This document shows, in pieces, positions 38,581 to 48,121 of a DNA stretch of 64,000 nt (positions are counted from its first letter, which is position 1; every line of letters starts with the position of its first letter). The notes beneath the pieces are model-generated. The model was not told where the DNA came from, ran no database searches, and worked only from the letters and a program-made list of their open reading frames with translations. The translations under genes were made by a program, and so were the position numbers. Source of the DNA: DASYQD01 sp036005845 (GTDB lineage: Bacteria; Acidobacteriota; Thermoanaerobaculia; Multivoradales; JAIOJS01); assembly GCA_036005845.1 (NCBI GenBank), contig DASYQD010000056.1:13412-77411 (forward strand), read 5' to 3'.

Positions 38581-39174
38581 TTGAGCGAGTACGACCCCAT
38601 CGTGCCGGTCACCGTCGCCGCGGGGAGCGACGACCTCGAGCGCGCCCGCGACCTCTTCGCCGCCGCCAGCCGGCCCTTCCTGGTGTGGCCGGTGCCGTGG
38701 ATCGCCTGGGCGATCCTGCTGCCGGCGGCGGCGCTCGCCACCATGCCGGTGCTCGCCGGGCTCGGCGCCGTCGGCGTGCTGGCGCTCTGGTCGCTCGTCA
38801 TCCTGCTCGGCGGCGCCGTCGAGCTCGCCGGCATCCGCCGCGGGCGCCGCCGTCACGGCCGCACGCCGCTGGGCGGCTGGGCGATGACGGTGCAGAGCAA
38901 CCTGTCGCTGGTGGCGCTGGCGCTGTCGGCGGCGTTGCTGCTCGCCGACCAGGGGCGGCTGGTGCCGGGCATGTGGCTGCTCGTCCTCGGCCACTCCTTC
39001 TTCCTCATGGGGACGCTCGCCTTCCCCGCCTTTCGCGTCTGCGGCCTCGTCTACCAGATCGGCGGCTTCATCGCGCTGTGGCCGATCGGCATCGACCCGT
39101 TCGTCGTCTTCGCCATCGCCACCGCCGCCGGCAACGGGTGGATGGCGTGGGCGGTGTGGGACGCGCAGCGCTGA
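38581..39174 (+). CDS. Multipass membrane protein of unknown function
   Basis: A 197-residue protein with TTG start at 38581, preceded by the TAGCAT box; no strong ribosome site is seen. Five hydrophobic segments follow a short soluble N-terminus (WPVPWIAWAILLPAAALATM; VLALWSLVILLGGAVELAG; LSLVALALSAALLL; MWLLVLGHSFFLMGTLAF; FVVFAIATAAGNGWMAW). No family recognised. It is divergent from the atp operon across about 170 bases. Confidence 0.65.
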   Translation: MSEYDPIVPVTVAAGSDDLERARDLFAAASRPFLVWPVPWIAWAILLPAAALATMPVLAGLGAVGVLALWSLVILLGGAVELAGIRRGRRRHGRTPLGGWAMTVQSNLSLVALALSAALLLADQGRLVPGMWLLVLGHSFFLMGTLAFPAFRVCGLVYQIGGFIALWPIGIDPFVVFAIATAAGNGWMAWAVWDAQR

Positions 39175-39199
39175 GCGCGGCCGCGCGCCTGCCGGCGCA

Positions 39200-39754
39200 T
39201 CACTCGACGACGAGCACGCTGCCGCTCCAGCGGTCGGCCAGCGAGCGCCGTTCGCCGCCGAGAACGAGCAGGCCCGGGATGCCGAGGAGGAGCACCGTCG
39301 CCAGCTCGCCCACCCACCGCCGCAGCGCCTCGGCGAAGGTGAGCGGCAAATCGTCACCCGCCTGGCAGGCGAGGCCGACGGCCGCCATCCCCGGCGTCTT
39401 GCCCCAGAACGCCAGCGGCACGACGCTGTAGAAGAGCGAGAAGACGAGCAGCAGCAGCGCGAAGGGCGCCGCCTGCTGCGGCAGCTCCGGCCGCACTTCC
39501 AAGAGCCGCGCGCCGCCGAGCGCCAGCGCCGCCACCGCCGCGTGCACGCCGAGGTCGACGAGACCGGCGAAGATGCGGGCGCGGAACGGCGCCGTCCTCG
39601 CCTCGGGCGCGGCGGCGGCCGCCACCCGCTGCGGCGCCCGCGCGCTCGCCGTCACCAACGGCAGCTCGATCGGCTCCTCCGGCGGAGTCGCCTCCTCGTC
39701 CAGGTCGAGCTCGAAGAGCGTCGCCTGCTGGCGGCCGCGGCGGGCGGCGGTCAT
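39200..39754 (-). CDS. RDD-family membrane protein
   Basis: A 184-residue protein. The RDD signature is seen as FRARIFAGLVDLGVHAAVAALAL, PLAFWGKTPGMAAVGLACQAGDD and RRSLADRWSGSVLV, with the Asp residues of the family conserved. Its ATG overlaps the stop of the upstream TPR gene (ATGA), so the two are one operon. Function unknown; some RDD proteins act as ion antiporters. Confidence 0.85.
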   Translation of the reverse strand: MTAARRGRQQATLFELDLDEEATPPEEPIELPLVTASARAPQRVAAAAAPEARTAPFRARIFAGLVDLGVHAAVAALALGGARLLEVRPELPQQAAPFALLLLVFSLFYSVVPLAFWGKTPGMAAVGLACQAGDDLPLTFAEALRRWVGELATVLLLGIPGLLVLGGERRSLADRWSGSVLVVE

Positions 39755-41967
39755 AGCGGCCGCGGCGTCAGGTACTTGGTGTAGATGCGGTAGAGCAGAT
39801 CGGGGTTGCGCTGCTGGTAAGTCTGCGCGAACTGCAGCAGCCGCTGGACGTCGACGTCGCCGGGCGTCAGGCCCGAAGCCTCCTTGAGGTTGCTCTCCGC
39901 CTCGTCGGGCTTGCCCTGCTGCAGGCTCAGGATGCCCTTGTTGTAGTAGGCGGTGGTGAGCATCGTGCGCGCGTCGGCGTTGCCGCTGTCCTTCTCGAGC
40001 ACGACCCAGAGGTCGCGCAGCGAGCGGTCGTACTCCTCGGCGCGCAGCAGCGACATCACGCCCTTGAGCGGCTCGACCGCCTTCGCGGCGCGCTCGCTCA
40101 GCGCCTGCTCGTCCTCGCTGAGCGGCGCGATGGCGGCCGCCTGCGTGAGCAGAGGCTGGACGGCAAGGTTGTGCCGCTCGTCCGCCGCCTTGCGCGCCTG
40201 CTGCACGAGCGTTTCGCGCTTGGCGAGCAACTCGGGCGCCGGCCCCACTGCCGCCACCGTCGCCCCCTCCTCCTGCTCCCACTGGGTGATGAGCGCCTGC
40301 GCCTCTTCGTAGTAGGGGCTCGCCGGCGGCACGCGCTTGAGCTGAGCGATGGCGACGGCGCGCTTGCCGCCCTTGTAGAGCTCGGTGGCGCGGGTGATCG
40401 GCGTCTGCTCGGGCGCCTGCGCGGCGCGCGGCTGGGGCTCGGTGTTGGGGAAGAGCGAGCTCCAGCGCGACCTCAGGAACCAGCCGGCGGCGAGCACCAC
40501 GACGAGCACGCCCGCCGCGGCGACCAGCAGGTTGCGGCGCGAGGCCGGCGGCTTGACCGCCACCGCGGCCGGCCGCGCGCGCTCGTCGCTGGGCTCGGGC
40601 GGTACGAGGATCTCTTCTTTGAGATCGTCGGCGCCCGCGCCCAGCTCGTCGAGCAGCGCGGCATCGGCAGCGGCGGGCTTCGGCAGCTCGGTGAGCTCGC
40701 CGCGCTCGAGCTTGCCGAGCGCGTCGCGCGCCGCCAGGTGGTTCGGCTGCATCTCGAGCACGCGCTGCAGCGTCGCCTTGGCGCCGTCGAGGTCCTTGGC
40801 CTGCACCTGCGCCAGCGCGTCGTGGAAAGTCTCCTCGACCTGCCGCTCGTGCTCGGCCTTGGCGTTTCGCGCCTGGTCGATGCGGCGGGCGGCCTCGGCG
40901 TGGTCGATATCGATGAGGAAGATGCGCGACCAGGCGTCGATGGCGCCCTGCAGCTCGCCGCGCTGGAACTGCGCCTGGCCTTCGTCGAGCAGCTCGGCGA
41001 TGCGCGGGTCGGCGTCGGAGGCGCCGCCCGGTTCGCGCGGCTCGCCTGAGTCGAAGGATGCCGCGGCCAGCGCGGGCGCGGCGTCGGCGCCGAGGTCGTC
41101 GAGCGACAGGCCTTCATGAAGGCCCTCGTGCAGGCCGGCGCCGAAATCGCCCGGGTCGAGCGGCGGCAGGTCCATCGGCAGCTCGTCGTCGTGCGACAGG
41201 CCGCCGAAGGAAAGCTCGTCCTGCGGCAGCTCGTGCGGCTGGTAGGTCGAGCCGGCGTCGAACGACGTCGGCTCGCTCACCAGCGGCTCGCCGAGAGAAG
41301 CTGCTAACGACGGCGGCGGCGGCGCGGCGGCACCGCGCGGGGACGGTGCCGAGAGTTGGCTCGCGAGCTCGGCGATCGCCGGGTGTCCGTCGTCGAGAGT
41401 GCGCGCCTTGTCGACCAGCGCGCGCGCCTCGTCGAGCTGCCCGCCCGCCATCGCGTTGCGCGCCTTGCTGAGGAAGCGGTCGACGTAGGGCGCGGCCTCC
41501 ATCAGCTCCTGGGCCTGCGCCAGCATCGCCTGCAGGGCGGAATCGTTGCCGATCGCCCAGTGCTCGCTCTTGGCGAGGGCGTTGATCGACTCGAAGTCGC
41601 GCCGGGCCAGCAGCTGGCCGATCTCGCGCCGGAGGTCGCGCTGCGGCGCGGCCGTCGGCGCGGCGGGCGCCGGCGCGGCCGGCCGGGGCTGTACGGGTTG
41701 CGAGACAGTGGCCGCCGCGGCCGGCGCCGACTCGCCGTCGAGCCGCGCGCGGAGATCGTCGATCGCCAGCGGGCCGCTGGCGCCGCGCAGGCGGTCCGCG
41801 AGCACCGAGGCAGGCGTGAACTGCGAGTCGAGCTGCAGCACGAAATCGCACCCCAGCCGCGCCTCCTCGAGGCTGCCGCGAGCCGCCACGTCGAGGGTGT
41901 GCCGGAACGTCTCCAGGATGCGCTTCTGGACGTCCGCGGGGAGGCTGGGATTGCCGGCGTAGCTCAT
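39751..41967 (-). CDS. TPR-rich protein with single membrane segment
   Basis: A 738-residue protein. Its N-terminal helical region (about 1-240) includes repeated TPR-like units, then acidic low-complexity sequence and two clear TPRs (IAELLDEGQAQFQRGELQGAIDAWSRIFLIDIDHAEA; FHDALAQVQAKDLDGAKATLQRVLEMQPNHLAARDAL). A membrane helix (NLLVAAAGVLVVVLAAGWFL) follows near residue 500, with further TPRs outside. Co-transcribed with the RDD gene. Probably a scaffold for an envelope complex; no enzyme motif. Confidence 0.8.
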   Translation of the reverse strand: MSYAGNPSLPADVQKRILETFRHTLDVAARGSLEEARLGCDFVLQLDSQFTPASVLADRLRGASGPLAIDDLRARLDGESAPAAAATVSQPVQPRPAAPAPAAPTAAPQRDLRREIGQLLARRDFESINALAKSEHWAIGNDSALQAMLAQAQELMEAAPYVDRFLSKARNAMAGGQLDEARALVDKARTLDDGHPAIAELASQLSAPSPRGAAAPPPPSLAASLGEPLVSEPTSFDAGSTYQPHELPQDELSFGGLSHDDELPMDLPPLDPGDFGAGLHEGLHEGLSLDDLGADAAPALAAASFDSGEPREPGGASDADPRIAELLDEGQAQFQRGELQGAIDAWSRIFLIDIDHAEAARRIDQARNAKAEHERQVEETFHDALAQVQAKDLDGAKATLQRVLEMQPNHLAARDALGKLERGELTELPKPAAADAALLDELGAGADDLKEEILVPPEPSDERARPAAVAVKPPASRRNLLVAAAGVLVVVLAAGWFLRSRWSSLFPNTEPQPRAAQAPEQTPITRATELYKGGKRAVAIAQLKRVPPASPYYEEAQALITQWEQEEGATVAAVGPAPELLAKRETLVQQARKAADERHNLAVQPLLTQAAAIAPLSEDEQALSERAAKAVEPLKGVMSLLRAEEYDRSLRDLWVVLEKDSGNADARTMLTTAYYNKGILSLQQGKPDEAESNLKEASGLTPGDVDVQRLLQFAQTYQQRNPDLLYRIYTKYLTPRPL

Positions 41968-42022
41968 GCGCGTGCTGTGGACCGATGGGAGTCGTCGATG
42001 TTACCAGAGCGAGAATAGGGGG

Positions 42023-42967
42023 ATGACTGCCCCGCCGCCCGCCTCCGCCGCCTCCGGTCCGCTCCTCGAATGCGTCCCCAACGTCAGCGAAGGCCGCAAC
42101 TTGGAGGCCCTCGCGGCGCTCGACCGGCGGATGCGCGAGGTGCCGGGAGTGCGACTGCTCGACCTGGCGCCGGACCCGGACCACCACCGCAGCGTCGTCA
42201 CCCTCGCCGGCACCGCCGAGGCGTTGCGCGAGGGCGTGCTCGCCCTCTTCGGCTGGGCGGCTGAGCATGTCGACCTGCGGCAGCACCGCGGTGTACACCC
42301 GCGAGTCGGCGCCGTCGACGTCGTGCCCTTCGTGCCGCTCGCCGGCGCGACGATGGCCGACGCCGTGGCGGCGGCGGTGAGCACCGCGGCGGCGGTCGCC
42401 GAGGCCTTCGACCTGCCCGTCTACCTGTACGAGCAGGCGGCGCGACGACCCGAACGGCGGCTGCTCGCCGACATCCGGCGCGGCCAGTTCGAAGGCTTTC
42501 CGGAGAAGATCGCGCAGCCCGACTGGGCGCCCGACTACGGTCCGCGGCGCGTGCATCCGCGGCTCGGCGTCACCGTCGTCGGCGCTCGCTTCTTCCTGCT
42601 GGCGGTCAACGCGCGGCTGGCGACCGCCGACGTGACGACGGCGCGAGCCGTGGCGCGCGCGGTGCGCGAAGCGACCGGCGGGTTGCCAGGGGTGCGCGCG
42701 CTCGGTCTTTATCTAGAGAGCCGCGGCTGCGCGCAGGTGAGCATGAACCTCGTCGACTTCCGCCGCACCTCGCTGATCGAGCTGCTGTCGCGCGTCGAAG
42801 CCGAAGCCCACGCACAAGGCACCGAGGTGGTCGCCACCGAGCTCGTCGGTCTCGCCCCGGCCGCCGCGCTTCTCGAGCCGCTGCGCGCACTGCTGCGTAC
42901 GGACGCGCTGGGCGCGCGCCAGATCGTCGAATGGCGGCTGCTAGAGGAAGAGTCGCGAGCGCGCTGA
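42023..42967 (+). CDS. ftcD: Glutamate formimidoyltransferase
   Basis: A 314-residue protein with the formiminotransferase N- and C-subdomains: LECVPNVSEGRNLEALAAL at the start, DPDHHRSVVTLAG, HRGVHPRVGAVDVVPFVPL with the catalytic His, and VHPRLGVTVVGARFFLLAVNARL. It moves a formimino group from formiminoglutamate to tetrahydrofolate in histidine breakdown. The cyclodeaminase domain seen in some homologues is absent. It stands alone, with a dispersed repeat after it. Confidence 0.92.
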   Translation: MTAPPPASAASGPLLECVPNVSEGRNLEALAALDRRMREVPGVRLLDLAPDPDHHRSVVTLAGTAEALREGVLALFGWAAEHVDLRQHRGVHPRVGAVDVVPFVPLAGATMADAVAAAVSTAAAVAEAFDLPVYLYEQAARRPERRLLADIRRGQFEGFPEKIAQPDWAPDYGPRRVHPRLGVTVVGARFFLLAVNARLATADVTTARAVARAVREATGGLPGVRALGLYLESRGCAQVSMNLVDFRRTSLIELLSRVEAEAHAQGTEVVATELVGLAPAAALLEPLRALLRTDALGARQIVEWRLLEEESRAR

Positions 42968-42980
42968 CGTGGTGAGACGG

Positions 42981-43060
42981 CGTCATCGAGATCGCTTCGT
43001 CGCTCACGCTCCTCGCGATGACCTGATGTCATCGCGAGCGCAGCGAAGCGATCTCGATGC
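42981..43060. repeat. Dispersed REP-like repeat, copy C
   Basis: Two inverted units (42981-43023 and 43028-43060) with ends GTCATCGCGAG and GATCTCGATGC match copies A and B. It fills the gap between convergent ftcD and mpl. Confidence 0.8.
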
Positions 43061-43061
43061 C

Positions 43062-44522
43062 TTATGCGCCGCTACGCTCGCCAAGCGCGGCAAGCAGCCG
43101 CTGCGGCAAACCGCCGAAGCTGCCGGACGACATGGACGCCACGACGTCGCCGGGTTGGGCCACGGCGAGGATCGCCGCGAGCAGCGCGTCGTAGTCGGCT
43201 GCGATCGTGGTCGTCGTGCCGCCTTCGCCGAGCTTCGCCGCCAGCGCGTCGAGGTCAAGACGTTCTTCGGGCGGCAGGCGCGAGGCGTGGAAAAGCGGCG
43301 GCAGGAAAGCGCGGTCGGCGCGAGCGAGCGCGTCGAGATAGCCGGCATAGAAGAGCGAGCGGGCGGCCGAGAGGGAGCGCAGCTCGAGGGCCGCGAGCAG
43401 CCGCCGGCCGGGGTATCGGCGGCGCATGGCGTCGAGCGTCGCCGCCACGGCGGTCGGGTGATGAGCGAAGTCGTCGACGACGGTGACGCCGGCCGCCGTG
43501 CCCAGCTCCTGCAGGCGCCGCGCGACGCCGCGGAAGCGGCCGAGGGCGTCGGCCACTTGCTGAGGGTCGTAACCATCTGCCGCCACCGCGGCCCACACCG
43601 CGATCGCGTTCTCCAGGTTGTGCAGCCCGCCGAGGCCCGGCGACAGCTCCGCCTCGCCCGCCGGCCCGACGACGCGGCAGCGGTAGCGCGCCGCCTCCTC
43701 CACCGGTGGCTCGAGCGGCCGCACCTCGTTGCCTTCGCCGAAGCCATAGAAGACGACGCGGCACGGTGCCGTGCCCGCGAGCTCGCGCACTTCCGGCCGG
43801 TCGCCGCAGGCCACCACCAAGCCGTCGGCGGGCATCTGCTCCAGCAGCTTGCGATACGCCGCGAGCAGCGTCTCCGGCGAGGCGTAGAGGTCGGCGTGGT
43901 CGTACTCGCCGCTCGTCCAGATCAGGGTCTGCGGCCGGTAGTGCAGGAACTTCGGCCCGCGGTCGAAGTAGGCGGCGTTGTACTCGTCGCCCTCGACGAC
44001 GAAGCGCGGCCCGCTGCCCAGCGCCCAGCTCGCTGGCAGGTCGAGCGGCAGGCCGCCGATCAGGTAGCCGGGGTCGCCGCCCAGCTCGTGCAGCGCGAAG
44101 GCCGCCATCGCCGTGGTGGTGGTCTTGCCGTGCGTGCCAGCGACCACCAGCGGCCGCCGGTCGGCGAGACAGAAGCGGTAGAGCGCCTCGGGCATCGACA
44201 GCAGCGGCAGCCCGCGACGCTCGGCTTCGACCGCTTCGACGTTGTCGCTCCGTATCGCGTTGCCCACCACTACGAGGTCCGGCGCGGGATCGAGGTGCGC
44301 CGCGTCGTAACCCGTCATCGGCACGATGCCGGCCCGCTCGAGCAGCGTCGACATCGGCGGATAGAGCGGCCCGTCGCTGCCGCGGACGCGGTGCCCGAGC
44401 GCCTGCATCAGGCAGGCGAAGGGCGCCATGCCGGTGCCGCCGATGGCGATGACGTGGATGTCGAGCGGGCGGCCGGTGACGGAGAGCGGGGCTCGCGGAC
44501 GCTGCTGCTCCGGGGCCGCCAC
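43062..44522 (-). CDS. mpl: UDP-N-acetylmuramate:L-alanyl-gamma-D-glutamyl-meso-diaminopimelate ligase
   Basis: A 486-residue Mur ligase from GTG 44522; the start is not certain, but domain 1 (DIHVIAIGGTGMAPFACLMQ) begins about 20 residues later. The ATP loop GTHGKTTTT (129-137), NAIRSDN, EGDEYNAAYFDRGPKFLHY and VVDDFAHHPTAV are Mpl-specific. It recycles the tripeptide of peptidoglycan onto UDP-MurNAc. Divergent from the DUF1573 gene. Confidence 0.93.
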   Translation of the reverse strand: MAAPEQQRPRAPLSVTGRPLDIHVIAIGGTGMAPFACLMQALGHRVRGSDGPLYPPMSTLLERAGIVPMTGYDAAHLDPAPDLVVVGNAIRSDNVEAVEAERRGLPLLSMPEALYRFCLADRRPLVVAGTHGKTTTTAMAAFALHELGGDPGYLIGGLPLDLPASWALGSGPRFVVEGDEYNAAYFDRGPKFLHYRPQTLIWTSGEYDHADLYASPETLLAAYRKLLEQMPADGLVVACGDRPEVRELAGTAPCRVVFYGFGEGNEVRPLEPPVEEAARYRCRVVGPAGEAELSPGLGGLHNLENAIAVWAAVAADGYDPQQVADALGRFRGVARRLQELGTAAGVTVVDDFAHHPTAVAATLDAMRRRYPGRRLLAALELRSLSAARSLFYAGYLDALARADRAFLPPLFHASRLPPEERLDLDALAAKLGEGGTTTTIAADYDALLAAILAVAQPGDVVASMSSGSFGGLPQRLLAALGERSGA

Positions 44523-44600
44523 TCGGCGCGGAATATAGCAGCGCGCTGAATCATGGCAGCGTGCGGAGAGGGTACGATCGGAGGACCGACGGAGGCGCCG

Positions 44601-45689
44601 ATGCACCAGCGAAGCCGCACGTTCCCCATCGTCTCGCCGCTGCGGCCGCTCGCCGTCGCCGCGCTCGCGGCAGGGCTCGCCCTGTTCGCGCCGCCGGCGC
44701 CGGGGCAGTCGGCGGCGCGGGCGCCAGCGCCGGCCGCCGAGCCCGGCGTCGCGCCGCCGCCGCGCGCCATCGCCGCCGAGCCGGTGTGGGACGCCGGCAT
44801 CGTCGCCAAGGGCACGCAGGTGGTGCACGAGTTCACCATCAAGAACACCGGCAGCGAGATGCTGCAGATCCGCGAGGTGCGTCCCGCCTGCGGCTGCACG
44901 GTGGTGAGCTACGACCCCGCCATCCCGCCGGGCGGCGAGGGCAAGGTGCGCGCCGAGGTCGACACCGGCAGCTTCAGCGGCGCCATCGCCAAGGAGGTCA
45001 CCGTCTTCACCAGCGACCCGGGCAACGCGATGATCCAGCTCACCATCCGCGCTCAGGTGCGCGCGGCGCTGGATGCGCAGCCGGGCTACTTCCGCTTCCT
45101 GCACGTCGTCGGCGCGCCGCCCGAGAGCGGGCAGCAGATCGTCTGGTCGGCCGACTTTCCGGAGCTGCAGGTGCTGTCGGTGACCTCGCCGACGCCGGCG
45201 CTCACCGTCACCTTTCGGCGCGCCACCGATGCCGAGCGCGAGCCGCAGGGGCGTGGCAACCAGTGGGTGATCGCGGCGACGCTCGCCGCCGAGCCGCCGC
45301 CGGGACCGCTCTCCGGCGACGTGCGCGTCGAGACCAACCACCCGCGCAAGAAGGTGCTCGAGATCCCCATCGCCGGCTACGTGCGGCCGGTGGTGATGGT
45401 GACGCCGCCCACCGCCGACTTCGGTACCTTCCCCGGCGGCCAGCCGCGCAAGGGCAGCGTGCTGATCACCAACTACGGCAGCGCGCCGCTGCAGCTGCTC
45501 GGCGTCGACAGCGACGTCAGGGGGCTCGTGGCGCGCATCGACGAGCGCGAGAAGGGCAAGCGCTTCGACCTCGCGCTGACGCTGAGCTCGGACGTCGCGC
45601 GCGGGCCGCTGCGCGGAGCGCTGCGCGTGCGCACCAGCTCGCCGAAGCAGCCGCTGCTCGAGGTGCCGGTCGTGGGAGAGGTGAAGTGA
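44601..45689 (+). CDS. DUF1573 protein, exported
   Basis: A 362-residue protein; ATG 44601 follows GGAGG. A signal peptide (VAALAAGLALFAPPAPGQ) leads to a DUF1573 domain: VWDAGIVAKGTQVVHEFTIKNTGSEMLQIREVRPACGCTVV, with the CGC motif typical of this Ig-like fold, and two more beta-sandwich segments (PPTADFGTFPGGQPRKGSVLITNYGS). Extracytoplasmic; function unknown. rph overlaps its stop by GTGA. Confidence 0.88.
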   Translation: MHQRSRTFPIVSPLRPLAVAALAAGLALFAPPAPGQSAARAPAPAAEPGVAPPPRAIAAEPVWDAGIVAKGTQVVHEFTIKNTGSEMLQIREVRPACGCTVVSYDPAIPPGGEGKVRAEVDTGSFSGAIAKEVTVFTSDPGNAMIQLTIRAQVRAALDAQPGYFRFLHVVGAPPESGQQIVWSADFPELQVLSVTSPTPALTVTFRRATDAEREPQGRGNQWVIAATLAAEPPPGPLSGDVRVETNHPRKKVLEIPIAGYVRPVVMVTPPTADFGTFPGGQPRKGSVLITNYGSAPLQLLGVDSDVRGLVARIDEREKGKRFDLALTLSSDVARGPLRGALRVRTSSPKQPLLEVPVVGEVK

Positions 45690-46516
45690 CGCCGCTCGTC
45701 GAGACGGCCGCGTCGCGGCCGCAAGGGCGGGCGGCCGACGCGCTGCGGCCGTTGCAGCTGGCGATCGGGGAGCTCAAGTTCGCCGAGGGCTCGGCGCTGC
45801 TGTCGTTGGGCGACACCAAGGTGCTTTGCGCAGCGTCGGTGGAGCCGCGAGTCCCACCCTTCCTCGCCGGGAGTGGCCGCGGCTGGGTGACGGCGGAGTA
45901 CGCGATGCTGCCGCGCGCCACGCAGACCCGCAACGCGCGCGAGGTGGCGAAGGGCCGGCCGTCGGGGCGCACGAGCGAGATCCAGCGGCTGATCGGACGC
46001 AGCCTGCGCGCGGTCGTCGACACCGCCGCGCTGGGCGAACGCACGGTCACGGTCGACTGCGACGTGCTGCAGGCCGACGGCGGCACCCGCACCGCGAGCG
46101 TCACCGCCGGCTACGTGGCGCTCGCCGAAGCGCTCGCCAAGCTGGTGCTCACCGGCGACCTGCCGAAGCTGCCGCTGCTCGAGCCGGTGGCCGCGATCTC
46201 GGTGGGCATCGTGCGCGGCGTGCCGGCGCTCGACCTCGAGTACGTCGAAGACCAGGAGGCCGAGGTCGACATGAACGTCGTCGCCACCGCCTCCGGCCAG
46301 CTCGTCGAAGTGCAAGGCACCGGCGAGCGCCGCGGCTTCGCGCGGAAGGAGCTCGACGCGTTGATCGACCTCGCGTTGGCGGGCATCGCGCAGATGATCG
46401 CCGCGCAGCGTCGGGCGCTGGCGCCGCTGTTCGCCCAAGTCGAAGAAGTGCAGAGCAAGCCGCGAGCGAAGAAGGAGCCGAAGCGCGAGAAGGACCTCTG
46501 GGGTCCACCTCGCTAG
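45686..46516 (+). CDS. rph: Ribonuclease PH
   Basis: A 276-residue phosphorolytic exoribonuclease for tRNA 3' ends. GTG 45686 overlaps the preceding stop. Conserved blocks: FAEGSALLSLGDTKVLCAASVE, GWVTAEYAMLPRATQTRNARE, GRTSEIQRLIGRSLRAVVD, TVTVDCDVLQADGGTRTASVTAGYVAL and EVQGTGER. A lysine-rich tail (KPRAKKEPKREKD) extends the chain by about 25 residues. Confidence 0.96.
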   Translation: MTPLVETAASRPQGRAADALRPLQLAIGELKFAEGSALLSLGDTKVLCAASVEPRVPPFLAGSGRGWVTAEYAMLPRATQTRNAREVAKGRPSGRTSEIQRLIGRSLRAVVDTAALGERTVTVDCDVLQADGGTRTASVTAGYVALAEALAKLVLTGDLPKLPLLEPVAAISVGIVRGVPALDLEYVEDQEAEVDMNVVATASGQLVEVQGTGERRGFARKELDALIDLALAGIAQMIAAQRRALAPLFAQVEEVQSKPRAKKEPKREKDLWGPPR

Positions 46517-46527
46517 GAGCGACGAAC

Positions 46528-46848
46528 GTGACTCAGCCAGCCACTCGCACGCTGCCGCCGGAGCTGGATCTCTTGCTGACGACGCTGAGGGACCTGCTGC
46601 CGGAGCTCCACGACCGTCACGGAGTGGCCAGCCTCGCGGTGTTCGGCTCGCGCACGCGCGACGACGCCACACCCGAAAGCGATCTCGATCTGCTCGTGAC
46701 GTTCGACCGCCCGATCGGGCTCTTCGAGTTCATCGGCCTGGAGCAGGAGCTGGGCGAGCGGTTCGGCTGCAAAGTCGACCTCCTCACGCCCAATTCGATC
46801 CACCCGCGCCTGAAGGAACGGATCCTCCACAGCGCCGTTCCCGTATGA
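46528..46848 (+). CDS. MNT-type nucleotidyltransferase antitoxin
   Basis: A 106-residue minimal nucleotidyltransferase with GTG start. GS at 40-41 and DLD at 52-54 in FGSRTRDDATPESDLDLLV form the active site that can add AMP to the partner toxin. It lies 11 bases after rph and its stop overlaps the HEPN gene (ATGA). Confidence 0.88.
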   Translation: MTQPATRTLPPELDLLLTTLRDLLPELHDRHGVASLAVFGSRTRDDATPESDLDLLVTFDRPIGLFEFIGLEQELGERFGCKVDLLTPNSIHPRLKERILHSAVPV

Positions 46849-47219
46849 CCGCGCCGCGAGACGTGCGGCCGTTTCTCGAAGACGTACTCGCATACGCGGA
46901 GAAGGTCGACCTCATCCGTGCGGGACTCTCGTCGGCCGACGACCTGCGGCGAGACGACATCCGGTTTCTCGCGCTCTCGAAGGCGCTCGAAATCATCGGG
47001 GAGGCGGTGAAGGGCGTTCCCGACGACGTGCGGGCGCTCGCGCCTTCCGTCCCGTGGCGATCGATGGCGGGCTTGCGCGACAAGCTGACCCACGGCTATC
47101 GAGAGGTGGATGTCGACATCGTCTGGCGATCGGCGACGGTCGAGCTGCCGGCCGTCGTTCCGACGGTTCGCGATTTGCTCGCGCGCCTCACGGGCGAAGA
47201 GGGCTCGGCGCCGAAGTAG
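46845..47219 (+). CDS. HEPN (HepT/DUF86-type) RNase toxin
   Basis: A 124-residue helical protein. RDKLTHGY gives the Rx4H ribonuclease motif with Arg78 and His83. SKALEIIGEAVKGVPDDVRA matches HepT. It pairs with the MNT gene upstream; the toxin probably cuts RNA unless AMPylated. Position after rph means the pair may be co-transcribed with an RNA-processing gene. Confidence 0.88.
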   Translation: MTAPRDVRPFLEDVLAYAEKVDLIRAGLSSADDLRRDDIRFLALSKALEIIGEAVKGVPDDVRALAPSVPWRSMAGLRDKLTHGYREVDVDIVWRSATVELPAVVPTVRDLLARLTGEEGSAPK

Positions 47220-47269
47220 CGACGACCCGCATGATGGCGTAACGGCCGGTTGGTTTGCGTCGGCGACCG

Positions 47270-48121
47270 CTACACGTCCACCCACTCGAGCGACAGCGCG
47301 TCGGCGCCGAGAAACCTCGCACCGATCTTGGCGAAGCGGGTGCCGGCGTCGGTGACGCAGAAGTGGTGCTCGGCTTGCTCGCTGCTCTCGTCGCGCGCGA
47401 GTTGGTGGCGGAGGAGGTCGGCGGCGACGACTTCGGCCACGGCTTCGGCGGAGTCGACGAGCGTCACGCCCGGGCCCATGACTTCGGCGATGACGCGGCG
47501 CAGCAGCGGGTAGTGCGTGCAGCCGAGCACCAGCGTGTCGATGTCGCGGGCGGCGAGCGGAGCGAGGTAGCGGCGCGCCACTTCCGCGGCAACGGGATCG
47601 TCGTGCCAGCCTTCTTCGACCAGCGGCACGAACAGCGGGCAGGGCTGGCTCACCACCTCGACGTCGGGCCGTAGGCGGCGGAGCTCGCGGCCGTAGGCGT
47701 CGGAGTCGATCGTCGACTCGGTGGCGATGACGCCGACCTTGCCGCGCGAGACGGCGGCGGCGCGCGCCGCGCCAGGCCCGAGCACGCCCCAGAGCGGCAC
47801 CGGCGGCTTCAGCTCGCCCACCGCGACGGCGGACGCCGTGTTGCACGCCACCACCACGGCCTTGACCCCGCGGCCGACGAGGAAGTCGACGTTCTTCTTC
47901 GAGTAGGCGAGCACCGTCTGCGGCGACTTGGTGCCGTAGGGCAGCCGCGCCGTGTCGCCGAGATAGAGAATCGACTCGCGCGGCAGCAGGCGCTGCAGCG
48001 CGGCGACGACGGTGAGGCCGCCGACGCCGGAATCGAAGACGCCGATCGGTCGTGAGCTCGCTTCCCGCGCGCCGGCTGCGCCCGCCGGCGATGCCGTCGG
48101 CCGCGCTGCCTCGCCCCTCAC
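47270..48121 (-). CDS. murI: Glutamate racemase
   Basis: A 283-residue enzyme making D-glutamate for peptidoglycan. GTG 48121 overlaps the upstream stop (GTGA). FDSGVGGLTV (29-38), catalytic Cys93 in VACNTAS and Cys201 in LGCTHYPLL are present. A roughly 23-residue N-terminal extension precedes the fold. Third in the amidase-GerMN-murI operon. Confidence 0.95.
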   Translation of the reverse strand: MRGEAARPTASPAGAAGAREASSRPIGVFDSGVGGLTVVAALQRLLPRESILYLGDTARLPYGTKSPQTVLAYSKKNVDFLVGRGVKAVVVACNTASAVAVGELKPPVPLWGVLGPGAARAAAVSRGKVGVIATESTIDSDAYGRELRRLRPDVEVVSQPCPLFVPLVEEGWHDDPVAAEVARRYLAPLAARDIDTLVLGCTHYPLLRRVIAEVMGPGVTLVDSAEAVAEVVAADLLRHQLARDESSEQAEHHFCVTDAGTRFAKIGARFLGADALSLEWVDV

